Below, in pieces: positions 48,840 through 60,330 of a DNA stretch of 64,000 nt; position 1 is the stretch's first letter; every line of letters starts with the position of its first letter. Source of the stretch: Mikania micrantha. Taxonomy: Eukaryota; Streptophyta; Magnoliopsida; Asterales; Asteraceae. The notes under the pieces were generated by a model, which was not told where the DNA came from, did no database searches, and was given only the letters and a program-made list of their open reading frames with translations. Where the stretch lies: positions 52,482,067 to 52,546,066 of the forward strand of contig CM018698.1 in the NCBI GenBank assembly GCA_009363875.1, in the 5' to 3' direction. A program made the translations under genes and the position numbers.

Positions 48840-49145
48840 CTCAAATGGTTCAACCACAGCCCTAGGTTCGCTGCTCATCGTGGTTCGGCAGCCTAGGGTT
48901 CGTAGCCTTGGATTCGTGGTCCCCTAGGTCCGGCACACTTATGGTTCGTCGCCTATAGGTTCGCAGGCCAAAGGGTTCGCTGATGAGCCTTGGTTCGTTG
49001 ATGGGAGCTTCGGCCATGCACAAGGTTCGGCCCATCTTAGGTTCGTGGCTTCCCTGTGGGTTCGGTTGAGAGGAGGTTCGCCGCTGGTAGGGTTCGGCCA
49101 TCATGAGGTTCGGCCATCCCTTTGCCCAGCTCAATAGAGGTTCGG
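48840..49145 (-). repeat. GGTTCG hexamer-rich block in the outer solo LTR
   Basis: About fourteen GGTTCG words occur in 300 bp at irregular spacing on the plus strand, that is CGAACC in the LTR's own orientation. The surrounding bases do not align with the Tekay block at 30025-30480, but word and orientation are the same. Confidence 0.85.
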
Positions 49146-50753
49146 CCGATCTGCTTTGTCGCGAACCAGCATGTTCATCATCATCATCTTCGAGTTCTAA
49201 GCTATTGCAGGTTTAACCTCTCGCTTATACTAGCTTATGTAGCTTCGGTTAAGGTTTAAACTTTTTAAATAATCGATTTATAAAACCATGGCTGCAACCG
49301 ATTGTTTAAAGAAAAAAACCAAAAAGTAAAGTGTTCGATCTACCTTCAAATCGCGTTCAAATGCTCGAAGTCTTCGTGGGTTCTTGGTCTCCTCGATCAC
49401 ACGAACGTTTTGGCACCAATATCTCTTGAAATGGTTGAGATTTGAAGGAGAAAACTTAGAGAGAAGTTAGAGAGAGAGGAGGGTGATGAATTTGTGGTTC
49501 TAGAGAGAGAAAGGGTTTGTGGAAATGAAGAGAAAGAAGAGGTTCTTCTTTCTTATATCTCGTTTCGTCCCCGCGTGCTCGGTCTCGTTTATTTCGCGTT
49601 AAAATTTATTAAATGTTCGGTTTTTCTCGTAAAATATATTTAAAAACATGAAATGTTTAAATAGTTAGATTTCGTTTTACAAACTAGTTTTAATTTGATT
49701 TCGTTTTGATAAAATGATTTCATTTATTTCCGTTAAATCAATTATTTAATAAAATGATTTTATTCGAATTCGTCTAAGGTTGTAATTCCTAATAAACGAT
49801 TTCAAATTCTTTTTCTTAATTTAATATCGTTCGATATTATTTCGGTTATCTCATCGAAACGCGTTACTTACCTACGAATTCGTAAAGATCGTCACCTTTT
49901 CGAATCCATAGTTAGTATTGTATTTCGATTCGATTTACTATATAGGAATATCGTTTCATTATATTATTCCTAATAATTATATTCGTGCGAATCGTCACCC
50001 ACGCGAATACATTATTAAGTTTAATATTTCTGAAATAATATTCGCGTTAGAATTATATTCGTAACCTCACCATCGCTTAATTATTTTCAATAACGCTTTC
50101 ATTATTTTATTACTTTGAATATTATAATTTTCCCAATCCAATCACACTAAATCATATCACTGACACATCTATGATAGACCGAAATAAGCTTATGTATAGG
50201 GCATATATAGGAGTAGGTCGCAACCTATCCAGCCACCGTCCCACCACCATTTCGATAAACCATGACCATGTGTCCTTGACTATATTTAGTAACCAACCAA
50301 TAACCAACTCATAAACCTTTGCCATTCCAAACCAAAACCTCGAATTCTCCTCACCAAATCCTCAACACTGATATAATCATGATAAACCGAAGATGGTTTC
50401 TATATAGGGCATATGTAGAAGTCAGTCGCAACTGCTTCAGCCGCCATCCCACCACCTCTTTGATAGATCATGATTATATCCTTGCCTATCTTTGGTTATA
50501 GAATCCCATACCACTACCATTCCAAATCAATAACCCATATCATATTAATTTTAATTGCAATAAACTCTCTGGTTCTGTCTAGTTATTTTCCAAGCTAGAT
50601 TTCCCATGGTTTATGCTCTTAATTATATGTTCTCAGAATGTATACCAGTGATAATATCATCAAATGATTAATAGAAATTGTCAAATTGTCATATCAGGAT
50701 TTATCAATACAATTAAACATGTACGGACAAACCCAAAATACAGTGATGTTACA

Positions 50754-51281
50754 CTTACCGAACTGCTTTTAAGACACCTATTGGAACCACACCTTACCGG
50801 TTAGTTTATGGGAAAGGATGTCACTTACCGGTGGAAGTTGCTCATTGTGCTTTATGGGCAGTGAAAGCTGTTAATATAGACTTTGATAATGCAGGTAAAG
50901 AGAGGAAATTGCAGCTTTGCGAATTGGAGGAGTTGCGGAATGAGGCTTACGAATATGCAGCCACATACAAAGACAAAATGAAGCAAGTGCACGATGCAAA
51001 AATCAGAAGCAAGGTGTTTGAGCTAAATAAAAAAGGTATGGCTTTACAACTCAAAATTGAAATTCTTTCCAGGAAAATTGAAAAGCAAATGGTCGGGGCC
51101 ACACGTTGTCACACGCATTGGAAGCTTTGGTGACATTGAAATTGAAAACGTGAAAGACAAGACTCGCCGTGTGGTGAATGGACATCGTCTCAAACCGTAC
51201 TTGGAAGCGAGTGTCATCAACAAGGTACAAATGGACTCGGTGAACTTTCGTGTAGATTCACCAACATATGCAATGGACTAA
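50754..51281 (+). pseudogene. Athila pol part 4: integrase C-terminus
   Basis: Directly after the CTTAC duplication the frame continues RTAFKTPIGTTPYRLVYG, the expected sequence after the AY at 45386. The C-terminal region follows (KLKSKWSGPHVVTRIGSFG, VNGHRLKPYLE). A one-base shift near 51040 separates the two. The product ends at the stop at 51279-51281. Confidence 0.88.
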
Positions 51282-51799
51282 ACCAAGTACGACCATGTCG
51301 AGCTAACGACATTAAACTTAGCACTTGCGGGAGGAAACCCGAGAACTTTGTGGGTATGTTCACTAGAAACCCTCACGAGACTTCACTCGTCCAACACTCC
51401 AACCGGGCTACCGGGGGGTTTAAAAGGCTTGTTGCATGCGCTAAATGCAACCGTGTACCCTACGAAAGTGAGGTTTATGTCAATCGTTCAACTTGGGTGA
51501 TTTCATGCGCTTGCACACACAATCAAACGGGTGGTTCTCATTGCGTAATGCGGGATTTCATGAATTCCAAGGGATCAATTGCACCTCGGGGCGAGGCACT
51601 AAAATCGGGGGGTTGGCGGGCATATAAAATGTGGCATTTACATTCTTTGGATCATAGTTTAATGTTTATTGATAATTTAGTCAAATTTCTTTTAGAGTAA
51701 GTTTAAGTTTTCTTTATCATTTAGTTAAAATTTTCTTTTTAAAGTAAATAATTTTTCTTGACCATTTTAGTTAAAATTTTGCAAAAAAAAAAACGTAGG
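51282..51799 (+). other. Athila region downstream of pol, no gene recognised
   Basis: A frame at 51350-51700 has no family features that I recognise. Confidence 0.4.
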
Positions 51800-51804
51800 G
51801 TCCC

Positions 51805-51942
51805 GGCGTATCATACGCTGGGGTGGGCGTATGATACGCCAGAAGCAATGTCAACTCTGTGATACGCCACTTTTTGAGCCCCCAATACGCCATTTTCAAC
51901 ATACCCGGCGTATGATACACTGGGGGGCGGCGTATCATTCGA
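51805..51942 (+). repeat. second GGCGTAT near-palindrome cluster, in the Athila 3' interior
   Basis: Full or nearly full units lie at 51805-51819, 51826-51840, about 51907 and about 51930, with half units near 51860 and 51885. Flanking sequence is unlike the LTR, so this is not a simple LTR fragment. It lies about 165 bp upstream of a leader-like sequence (accaaaccctagatcc, about 52105). Confidence 0.85.
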
Positions 51943-52646
51943 CGGCTTCAGCCCCACTCCGGTTTTGACCCGTTTTAACCGCTTTGACCCGCGTTTTTTC
52001 ACCCCATGACCCGAAATTCGACCCAAGAACATCAAATACGGGATTCCCTTTCAATCCCACCCATCCCCTTTCCAAAATTCCACCATCTTCTTCCTCTCAC
52101 CCACCAAACCCTAGATCCTAACTTCTTCATTTCTCCACCAATCCTTACAAACTTTATATGCATTTTGAGTAATTTTTCGAGGGGAACAAGATTATCCACC
52201 CAGAATTTTGTGATTCTCCCTGGTTTGTTAGATCTAGTGACCTAAAAGTGATGAACTTTTGATGTTTGTTGGGTTTTGCATCATTCTCTTCTCCAAACTT
52301 CAATTCTCTCTTTCAAAAAGGCAAAGGTATGTTATTTCACTTCTATTTCAGCAAGTAAAATGTTAATTTGAGATGTGCATGCTTACATTAGCACTTTGAT
52401 GCTTTTATGGTGAAATGGGATTTGTCTAATCATTGAAGTAGATAATAACATGGGTCTTTGCTTGTAACTAGTAAGATGCCATGGTATGTGCCATAAATCA
52501 TGAATGGGTCTTATGTTGAAACTTTAATAATGCTAATTGGGAAGAGAATGGAAAATTAAAAGTGTCATGAGTGGAATGTGCTAACGCGCAAGAGGTGTTT
52601 ATTGGCTAGGCATGGATTGGGGTAGTATGTTAAAGCACTCATGATT

Positions 52647-53390
52647 TTAATGAAGACTGACGGCATTTGGTTGGATCTACTGGGAAAGACCAACCGAGCA
52701 TGTTCTAATAGATGACAAGACCAAAAGGCAGCTTATCGTGCCAAAGGAAGGAGTAACCCAGACTGAAGAAGAGGAACCAGAGCAGAGGGAGCTTGAAGGA
52801 GCAGGGGGCTCTCATCAACCTCATCAGTTTGCACATGACTCATCAGCTTATTCTGAATCCATTTTACATGGAAGACCCTCTGGATTCACACGGTGACTCG
52901 AAGATGCACGGGCCAGTTGGGACCGAATGACAAGATGGAGAGAGGAAGACATCCAAAGCAGGGAAGCACAGAGACAATACGAAGAAGAGCTAAGAAGAGA
53001 ACGAAGGGATCAGGCGGAGCAAGCGGAGATTTATGCCAGAGCTGCGGCATACAGGTTAGAAGAATTTCGTAATGACTATTTTTGCAGGAGGTAGCGGTGT
53101 GCCAACGCACCGATTATCTGGCAGGGTACAATTACCAAGTCTGAACGATGCAAGTGGACTACCCAAGCTTACCGCCATACGTGCAAGGAGATCAACCCCC
53201 AAGGTACCCACAGCTCTTTAACCCATCTCCATGGGTTCTGTATCAACAACCCGGGGATCAAGGATCAAGCACTTTCAGAGGCACGGATCCGTTCAACATG
53301 CAATCCCTGCAAGAAAGCCTAATTGGAAGATGGTTTGGGCTACCAATGCCTAGACCTCCATATGATGACGACTTCCATAGCACTCACTGA
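52647..53390 (+). pseudogene. remnant of the Athila post-pol (env-like) reading frame
   Basis: From about 52647 one frame reads LTAFGWIYWERPTEHVLIDD, an acidic Gln/Glu-rich stretch and HPSG-like words. There is an in-frame TGA near 52894. A strongly helical charged segment follows (REAQRQYEEELRRERRDQ) to a stop near 53094. A second frame at 53148-53390 is rich in Pro/Gln. Upstream, 52050-52330 looks like a plant 5' leader ending in a possible splice donor (aag|gtatgt, about 52327). Athila elements commonly carry an env-like frame after pol, sometimes expressed from spliced RNA. The assignment rests on position and not on a recognised domain. Confidence 0.4.
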
Positions 53391-54829
53391 TCGCATGTGA
53401 TCAGGTCCATGTGCTCTCTCCCCTAAACTTTTTATGATGTCTAAACAACTAGAATGTGGTGTGATGTAGGACTAAACTTTAAAACTGCATGTCATGATGG
53501 TGTTTGGTTTGATTAGGGAATGAAATTGGGATAGTAGTGCATAACCCTCATCTTACACTTGTGATTGAAAACATGACTACATTGGGGACAATGTAAGACT
53601 AAATGTGGGGATGGGGGAAATTGGGAAATTTTCCAAAATTTTGCAAATTGTCTCCAATGCAAGTTGATATGTGCATGAAAACATGATTTGAAAACAAAAT
53701 GGGGAAAACATGAGCAAACCAATTAATGAAGCAAATTCTTAAATTGTGATTAATCCTTTAAGTTGCGGAATAAAGTATTCTTGATAAGCAATCCGTAGGT
53801 GCTAGTAGCAATACATAACTAAGGATAGGAAGTGGAGAGTGAGTTGTTAAATGTGTCACATTTTAACCTTCAACCACCGTTTTCGTGAGATCTTGAGCCT
53901 ATGTCGAGCAAAGATGGTAAACACCTAAGGTAGAACTTGCATTGTTAATGCAATTTAAGATCACAACCTAAGATGTGCATAGAAATGATAGAGGCATTAG
54001 GAAATCCCATTGTTTAGCCTGTGTTGTTTGGTTCACTTACCCACAACAAAATCCCTTAGTCGCCCCGTTGAGCCAAATACATATTCGTTTGTTAACCCAT
54101 GAATTTAGCCACAATTAACCTTGTTATCCGTTTAAAATTTTAACCCATATGGTGGATCCAAAGTAGGAAATGTTAACGTTTTGATATGAAAAAAAATAAA
54201 AAATGAAAAAAATAAATAAATGAAAAATGAAAAAATGAAAAATGAAAAGAAAAATAAAGAAAATGAATAAAGATTGTGCAAAAGAAAGAATAAAAGGAGA
54301 GGCAAGCACAATACAAAACATGTGCACAAGTTGATTATGTCAAAATGTTGGACTATCTAGTTGGATTCACCCATTGTCACCCGTCATAACAACCAACCAT
54401 ACCTACCCTAGCCATAGCAAACCCGAAAAGTCCTCTTGATTCATGCATTACTTAGTAATTAGTGGTGGAGAGTTGATTGCCTTGAAAGCATATGCTAAGG
54501 GTGATTCACTATAGGAATGAGTGTCATAAACATACTAGTTCATAACTACTAGTCCATATATGAAACCGAGTGGAGTGTGCATTATGAGAGATGTGAACAC
54601 ATGTAATGATTCATTTGAAATGGAATAAAGGTAGTTGTGTACTGTGTTGGAACTTGTGGATTGCTCGATAGATGTAAATCTATTACACGTTGCAAGTCTT
54701 GGGGATTGATCATGGTTTTTGAATCTCTTGGTTATTGGGAAGGTTATGGATAACCCATTCGTTGAATGATCATTGTTGGATTGTGCATGAGACTTTGCTT
54801 GGGGCAAGCAAAGGGCAAATGTGGGGATG
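53391..54829 (+). other. Athila 3' untranslated region with polypurine tract
   Basis: Non-coding sequence with a strongly A-rich aaaaatgaaaa-type block at about 54187-54270. Frames read from the other strand there are low-complexity Phe/Ile. The end gggcaaatgtggggatg (54813-54829) directly precedes the 3' LTR and is the polypurine tract. Confidence 0.65.
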
Positions 54830-56014
54830 TGATGGTTTGGGTAATTCCATGTGATTTAGGTGCGTAATTATGCATTATTATGAGTTAAGTACATGGAATG
54901 TGGTGATTGTTTGTGTGTTTTGATGATTTGTAGGTTTTCGGGCGAAGAATATATGGATAGTTGATGTTCAAGGATCAACGGATGGTTGAAGAATGGTGTT
55001 TGGAAGGCCAAAATATCAAAAAATGAAGATTTCCATGAAGTGGCGTATCAAAACGGCGTATTGGTGGCGTATCATAGAGGAAAAGCAACCCGGAAAGCAT
55101 GGCTGGCGTATCATACGCTAGAGGGGGGCGTATGATACACCGGGGGCACCCAAAAGTTCGGATTTTTCCCGTTTTGCAACCTATTTAAGCCCAAGAACCT
55201 AGGGTTTCGACTTATCTTCGACTTTGACGACTTTTTGAGGTTCTAGGGGGCTTCCAAGGCTTGGGAAATCATAAATTAACCATTCCAAACACCTCGGAGA
55301 TTCCAGAATTGATGTTAGCACGTGATCGAATGCAGATGTTAGGCTAAATTCCTCGAGATCATGCCCGGGTGAACGGTTAGTTAGGGTTAAGGATTTGTAT
55401 GATTTCGATTTAATTGACTTCAAACATTGTGTGGTTTCCATATCTTAATTTGTTTGGATGTTGCTTTTCGTATTGAATTGAATGCTTTGGCTTTTTCGAT
55501 TCAATTGAATGTTCATCATTTTTCAGTTTACAATTGTGAAACATTGAACACTAATTGGATTATTACTTTCAAATTGGTATTGGTGATTGACATCCTAGGT
55601 TTAACATTAGTTGATTTTAATCAATTAATTTATAAAATCAGGTTTTTCAATCATAAGTGTCCGTTCATACGAGAAGTCACAAGTCATGTCTATGTGATTG
55701 TCGTAACCAATTGAACCATAAAGATTCTTACTTTCTTTCTAATTCAAAACCTGGGTGTGATTCATTTGCTTCATTGAATTACAACTTATTTACTTTCATT
55801 TTTACTTTGTTACCAAGTCATTTTCTTAACCGCAAGTTCAACAAACCATCAATCGATTTTACAATTTTTAGTCTAGTTAAGTTAGGTTAAATCAAGTAAC
55901 GATATACCATCCACATAAACTCTTCGTGGTTCGACACCCTACTTACCCTACTAGTTAAGGTAGCTAGGAACGTACTCATTAACTCTTATTTGATCGGTAC
56001 TCCGACGTCGGTCA
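54830..56014 (+). repeat. Athila 3' LTR
   Basis: It is 1185 bp from TGATGGTTTGGG to CGACGTCGGTCA, followed by the GGAAT duplication. It contains the GGCGTAT cluster (about 55042-55143), slightly decayed by C to T and G to A changes. Confidence 0.93.
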
Positions 56015-56019
56015 GGAAT

Positions 56020-56569
56020 CATTAATGAAATAGAGATAAGATGAAACCTGTGAATCCAGTGAATGCGTTGTTGATTCCAGACATGATTCCTGAGACGATC
56101 TGACCGGGTTCCCGTTTAGGGTGTATGGTGAGGATGGAGTTAGTAGAGGGGCTCGGTTAGGTTCACGAATCCAGAGGTTAGGGATTTGTGATTAGGATGT
56201 TGAGAATGAGTAACCTTGATTAGGAGCCATTAGTCTTATATTTATATACACCCAAGGGGAAAACCCTAATTAGGATAAATAAGGATAACTACGTCCATCA
56301 AATAATTATCTATCTGCTAGGGGTAATTAAGTAATTGATCTATTTAGTTAAATAATCATAGGGGCCATATTGTAAATATTTAGTCTTACATTCTCCCATT
56401 TGGCCAAGTGATTATTTATTATGAGCATTAAATAAGTCTGCAGATTGATAATACTCATTTTAGTTCTAAATTGTAATCATAGTAGAGAAATACAGTCATT
56501 GAATCAGTTATTCAATTCAAGACCCCCATTAATCATACTACAATACGGATTTAAAACTTAAGTTAGGAT
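56020..56569 (-). repeat. probable Copia LTR 3'-end fragment in host flank
   Basis: On the minus strand ggccaaatgggagaa (polypurine-like) is followed at 56390 by TGTAAGACTAAATATTTAC, a typical start of a Copia 3' LTR. The other boundary is not clear. The fragment continues leftward across the Athila insertion to 25817-25864. Confidence 0.35.
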
Positions 56570-56908
56570 CAATTTATGACTATTTTATTTTTATAAAGCT
56601 TTTAGTTGAATATTATTAAGCATATATATCTTATACAAATCTAATTTATCATATTCGTACATATATGTTAAATTTTATTAAAGTACGTGTTAAATTTTAT
56701 TAAATTCACATAATTAATTTCATTTAAATCTTATACAAATCTAATTTATCATATTCGTACATATATGTTAAATTTTATTAAAGTATATGTTAAATTTTAT
56801 TAAGGTTGATTTTATAAACATTGAATTAGTTTTATTGATTTCTTAATAATGTTTATTATTGTATGTTTATTTACATACACACACACATATATACATGTGT
56901 GAGTTTAG
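56570..56908. repeat. 339-bp direct duplication flanking the Athila insertion, right copy
   Basis: Nearly identical to 25478-25816, with a few substitutions and small indels. Without the Athila the two copies would start about 937 bp apart. Confidence 0.85.
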
Positions 56909-56989
56909 AAATGCAAATTTTAAATGAAGCCACAAACTTTGTTTTATAGAAATTTGAATTTCAGAAAAGAAAACCCTAAGGATTACACC

Positions 56990-57130
56990 AATGTGTTATC
57001 ATGGTGAGAGGTGTGGGGCGTGATGGAGGGTGGTCAAGCCCCTCACGCCTCATAACGCATGGCCTTAATGGCAATTAAACCTAAGACCTCTAGTTTGACT
57101 TTCATCCACTCTAACCAATAAACTATTTTC
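56990..57130 (-). repeat. possible MITE/SINE composite fragment
   Basis: The part 56993-57065 resembles the GC-rich subterminal sequence of the ORF1 Harbinger element (ggcgtgatggagggtgg, ccccucacgcc-like words, ggcctta end). On the minus strand 57080-57130 has tRNA-like box words (tggttagagtgg, then aggtttaattgcc). Neither has a clear duplication. Confidence 0.3.
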
Positions 57131-57652
57131 TTGTAGGTTAATAACAACTTTAATCATTCCAAATATATTAATTGAGTCGCCTCATGGTTTTGGGAGCCCA
57201 TATTATTTGCTTAAAATAAATAGTCTATATTCAACACTTTATAATGATTTTAAAAAAAAATGCCTGACAAAACATGTATAAACATATTAAACAGGTTATA
57301 CATACATGCATGCATGCCTACACACATACATACACACACACACATACATATATATGTAGGTATGTAATTGTGCACCAAATAATTTATAGTCTAATAGTAA
57401 CTTCTTGATTTTTCTTATGACAAAATTTTGGATTCGAGTCTCTATATGAGCAATTTACTCCTAGATGAAAATGAGGTTTCTTCAATACACATTGTCTAAG
57501 AGGTGAGTTTCTTCCTCAGGAATAAAAACTAGAGATGTCATTGAAAAAGTAGATACGTTGCTAAAAAAATGTTAGCAGTAGGAGACCCTAAGACACTTTT
57601 GATTCAATGTTGTTGAAAAAATGTAGCTATGATCTATGATGTCATAAATACA

Positions 57653-57831
57653 AATTTAATGATCATTAAATTTGAGGTCGTGAGTTCTAGTCATGGAGGT
57701 AACATTTTCTCCACAAGGCCACCGACCCGGGTGCTTGCACTCGCGATTTACCCGTTCCCCCCGATTAATCGGGTATTTGTGGGAGCGGCCGGGGTTTACC
57801 ACACAAGTGGGTTCTCGGTCATAAAAAAAAC
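57653..57831 (+). mobile_element. SINE retroposon, about 179 bp
   Basis: It is flanked by the 7-bp duplication AAATACA (57646-57652 and 57832-57838). The head has a B-box-like gtgagttctagtc, the body is GC-rich (ccgacccgggtgc, cgattaatcgggta), and the 3' end is an A-run. The structure fits a tRNA-derived plant SINE. Confidence 0.6.
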
Positions 57832-58739
57832 AAATACATCCTAGAGACGATGGTAATTGGAAAACAATTCAAGGTATATAATATGTGTTGACCTCAGATC
57901 AATTATTGGCGGCAACAATTTTGTTTTTCTTTTTTTCTAGTTTATTGGTAAGTTTTTCAAATTCTTATATACATAATAATATTTTTAATCAATTCATCAT
58001 AAATTTATATGTTTTCTTTTAGTTATACCATCTCACCTTAACAAACGAGTTTTAGTTGTATCTTATAGCACACATGTAACTTTGTTTGATAACACTAACC
58101 AATCCACTTTGTTAAATGTCGATTTGATCCCTTAATTTCTATAATTTCGAGCTCACCCTTGTAATATAATATAACCTAATTTTTCCTCGACAAATTTGAG
58201 CATTTATTTTGCAACATCCTTATTTGTACGTGCTATGTTTCGGCGTAAGCTTTCTTTAAAAAACGAATAATTTTATATATAATGCTTTATCAATGTTATA
58301 TTTATGTACGTATGTTTTGATTTGATATACATATTAGTATATTCGAAAACGAATGTTGGGTTTACGCACATGAAAAAAAATCGAATTCATATTCCGTAAT
58401 AGTAATTTTTACAAAAATATTTTGCTACATACTTATTTTATGTGCATATAGGTATATATTCGAGTAACTCTACGTTTCGGGTAACTAATTTCCAGAAAAC
58501 GATTAATGTCGGATAAATTTCATATGTTTCCTTTGTGTACCTAACCATCTTAATATTATCGAACTAACACACATAACAAAACCCATAAACAAGTTGTATC
58601 ACGTGACCTAATTTCTTTTAAACATATGGTTTCTTTATCCTACTCGATGCAACACACTGGGTGAACTTCTAACGATCTCATTTAGAGGAATTGGTAGGAA
58701 ACCAACTGAGATATTGTTAGCATTAGAATTTATCAAAAT

Positions 58740-59508
58740 GTTAATAGGAGTGCCTCTCTAGGTCAGACGCAAGACTTCAAAAATTTCACGCGATGTGTCG
58801 GGTTCGAAACCCAACAACGGTTGTTTTTTTCTCCTCTTTTTCACATGACATTTGTGTATAAATGTGTCAATTTCTCTCTTCAAACACAAAAGTTAGCCTT
58901 TTCGAAATGGTTAGTGTGTGATTTTAAGGTAGGTCGTAATGACACAGTTTCAAATATTTTGAGCTCCAGAATTTTTAATTTTTTTGTTTTTTTTTTGTCT
59001 TTTAACATTTTCTATTTGTCTCCTATTAAATTATCTTTTTAAAATTGTTATACCATAGCATATAAGGACATAATTATGCTTTTTATTTATGTTTCTATTT
59101 GCATAATCAATTCGTCACATGTTCATATGTTTCTTGAGTATTACCAACACTTCGTCACGCTCAAGTTTTGATTGTAGTGCCCCACTGTAATGCGCGTTTG
59201 GTTACAGAGTCACTTAGTCGAACTTTTCAAAATGGTTAGTGCGTGATTTTAAGGTTGGTAATGACGTTGGTTCGAATATTGTGAACTCCAAAATTTTTGA
59301 TTAACATTTTCTATTTGTATCCTATTAAATTATCTTTTGAAAATTGTTATACCATAGCATAGAAGGACATGATTAAATTTTTTTTATATGTTTTCGTCTG
59401 CAAAACCGACTCATCACATATTCGTATGTTTGTTTGAGCATTACCATCACTTAGTAAAGCCGAGTTTGATCGTAGTGCCCCACCACAGCGTGCGGGTAAG
59501 AGTACTAG
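58740..59508 (+). mobile_element. tandem-duplicated repeat ending in a Helitron-like 3' terminus
   Basis: Two related blocks (about 58905-59205 and 59231-59500) share atggttagtgYgtgatttta, ttgttataccatagcata and gtagtgccccac. The second ends in a short GC-rich hairpin (ccccaccacagcgtgcggg) and then CTAG at 59505-59508 followed by T, the usual Helitron 3' end. The TC 5' end was not located. Confidence 0.4.
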
Positions 59509-59689
59509 TTTAGATTAAAACCGCCCAGGTCGGATTGATGCGTTTTTGTAATGGTTTATAAATTATGTAGTTACACATTCTCTTTTGTTGTTAACAATTC
59601 AAGTCACAACCTCACATTTGTATATAAGAAGAAATCCATTTATATTACTATATATACAATTAGATGTTAAATGAACAGTAAAATTAATA

Positions 59690-59905
59690 TTTTAATATAA
59701 TAGTAATAATATAATTTAATATTATTATAATATTATAATAATAATATAATATAATATTATTATAATAATAACATTAAAATATAATATTTATATAATAATA
59801 ATATAATATATTATAATAATAATAATAATATTACTATAATAAAAATAAAAATATTATAATATTAGTACAAAAAAATAATATTATAATAATATTATATAAT
59901 CTTAT
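59690..59905. repeat. AT-only low-complexity (taa/tta)n block
   Basis: Mixed aataat, attatt and tataata words, highly self-complementary, with no gene. Confidence 0.85.
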
Positions 59906-60138
59906 TTTTTTGATTTTTAATTGTTCGTGTTTCTTTAAAATACTACGGATAAAACTACGAATAAATGAGACTTATATATAATTTTGTGATCCAAGTTTAG
60001 GCAGTTTTTATTTATCTACATTTATTTTTTAAAATGTTTTGTGTTTTGCGATTTAAAGTTTTACGACGTATGACAACTTTACGTTATATGAGTTTCAATT
60101 TTTAAGATCATGTTTCTATTCCAGTTAAATACGGGGTT

Positions 60139-60167
60139 ACCGCCGCAACGCGTGGATTAATCCCTAG
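60139..60167 (+). mobile_element. second Helitron-like 3' end
   Basis: The GC-rich hairpin ccgccgcaacgcgtgg is followed eight bases later by CTAG (60164-60167) and T. This fits a Helitron terminus, but the element's other end is not defined. Confidence 0.4.
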
Positions 60168-60172
60168 TTGCA

Positions 60173-60330
60173 TACAAGGCTGAATCAAATTTTTTAGAGG
60201 TCTATGCAGATACAAAATTTAAGCCCTTTTCATAAATATTTTTTGCTTACGATAGGGCTGACTCAAATTTTTTAGAGGCTATGCAAATACAAAATTTAAT
60301 CTTTTTCATAAATTTTTCTACTCACGGTAA
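60173..60330. repeat. short tandem duplication, unit about 77 bp
   Basis: Both copies have ggctgaNtcaaattttttag followed by ctatgcaNatacaaaattta and ttttcataaat. No coding potential. Confidence 0.65.

Larger units (their letters stand above)
45387..50753 (-). mobile_element. solo LTR nested in the Athila integrase (with a second solo LTR inside)
   Basis: The perfect duplication CTTAC lies at 45382-45386 and 50754-50758. The insert runs TGTAACACCCC to GTGATGTTACA. Without the inner insertion it is about 3.4 kb, similar in size to the Tekay LTRs here, and read on the minus strand it starts TGTAACATC as they do. No internal region, PBS or coding sequence remains, so it is a solo LTR left by recombination. 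It holds accgaagtcaac repeats (47890-48065), a GGTTCG array (48840-49145) and a pyrimidine/purine promoter-like part near 49430-49560. Confidence 0.82.
25865..56014 (+). mobile_element. Athila-type Ty3/gypsy LTR retrotransposon with nested insertions
   Basis: Two LTRs of about 1.18 kb are flanked by the perfect duplication GGAAT (25860-25864 and 56015-56019). The primer site matches tRNA-Asp, gag-pol runs on the plus strand, and a long 3' region with an extra reading frame follows pol; together these fit the Athila lineage. The 30-kb span includes a 12.5-kb Tekay element (28783-41333) and a 5.4-kb nested pair of solo LTRs (45387-50753). Without them it is about 12.2 kb, a normal Athila size. 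Pol is broken by several frameshifts and a stop, so the copy cannot move by itself. Confidence 0.9.

Noticed and set aside
54124..54329. Phe/Ile-rich frames resembling membrane proteins
   Set aside because: They are the antisense of an A-rich low-complexity block in the Athila 3' UTR.
58785..58825. Possible tRNA gene (gggttcgaaaccc)
   Set aside because: Only a B-box-like T arm is visible; no acceptor, D or anticodon arms can be drawn.
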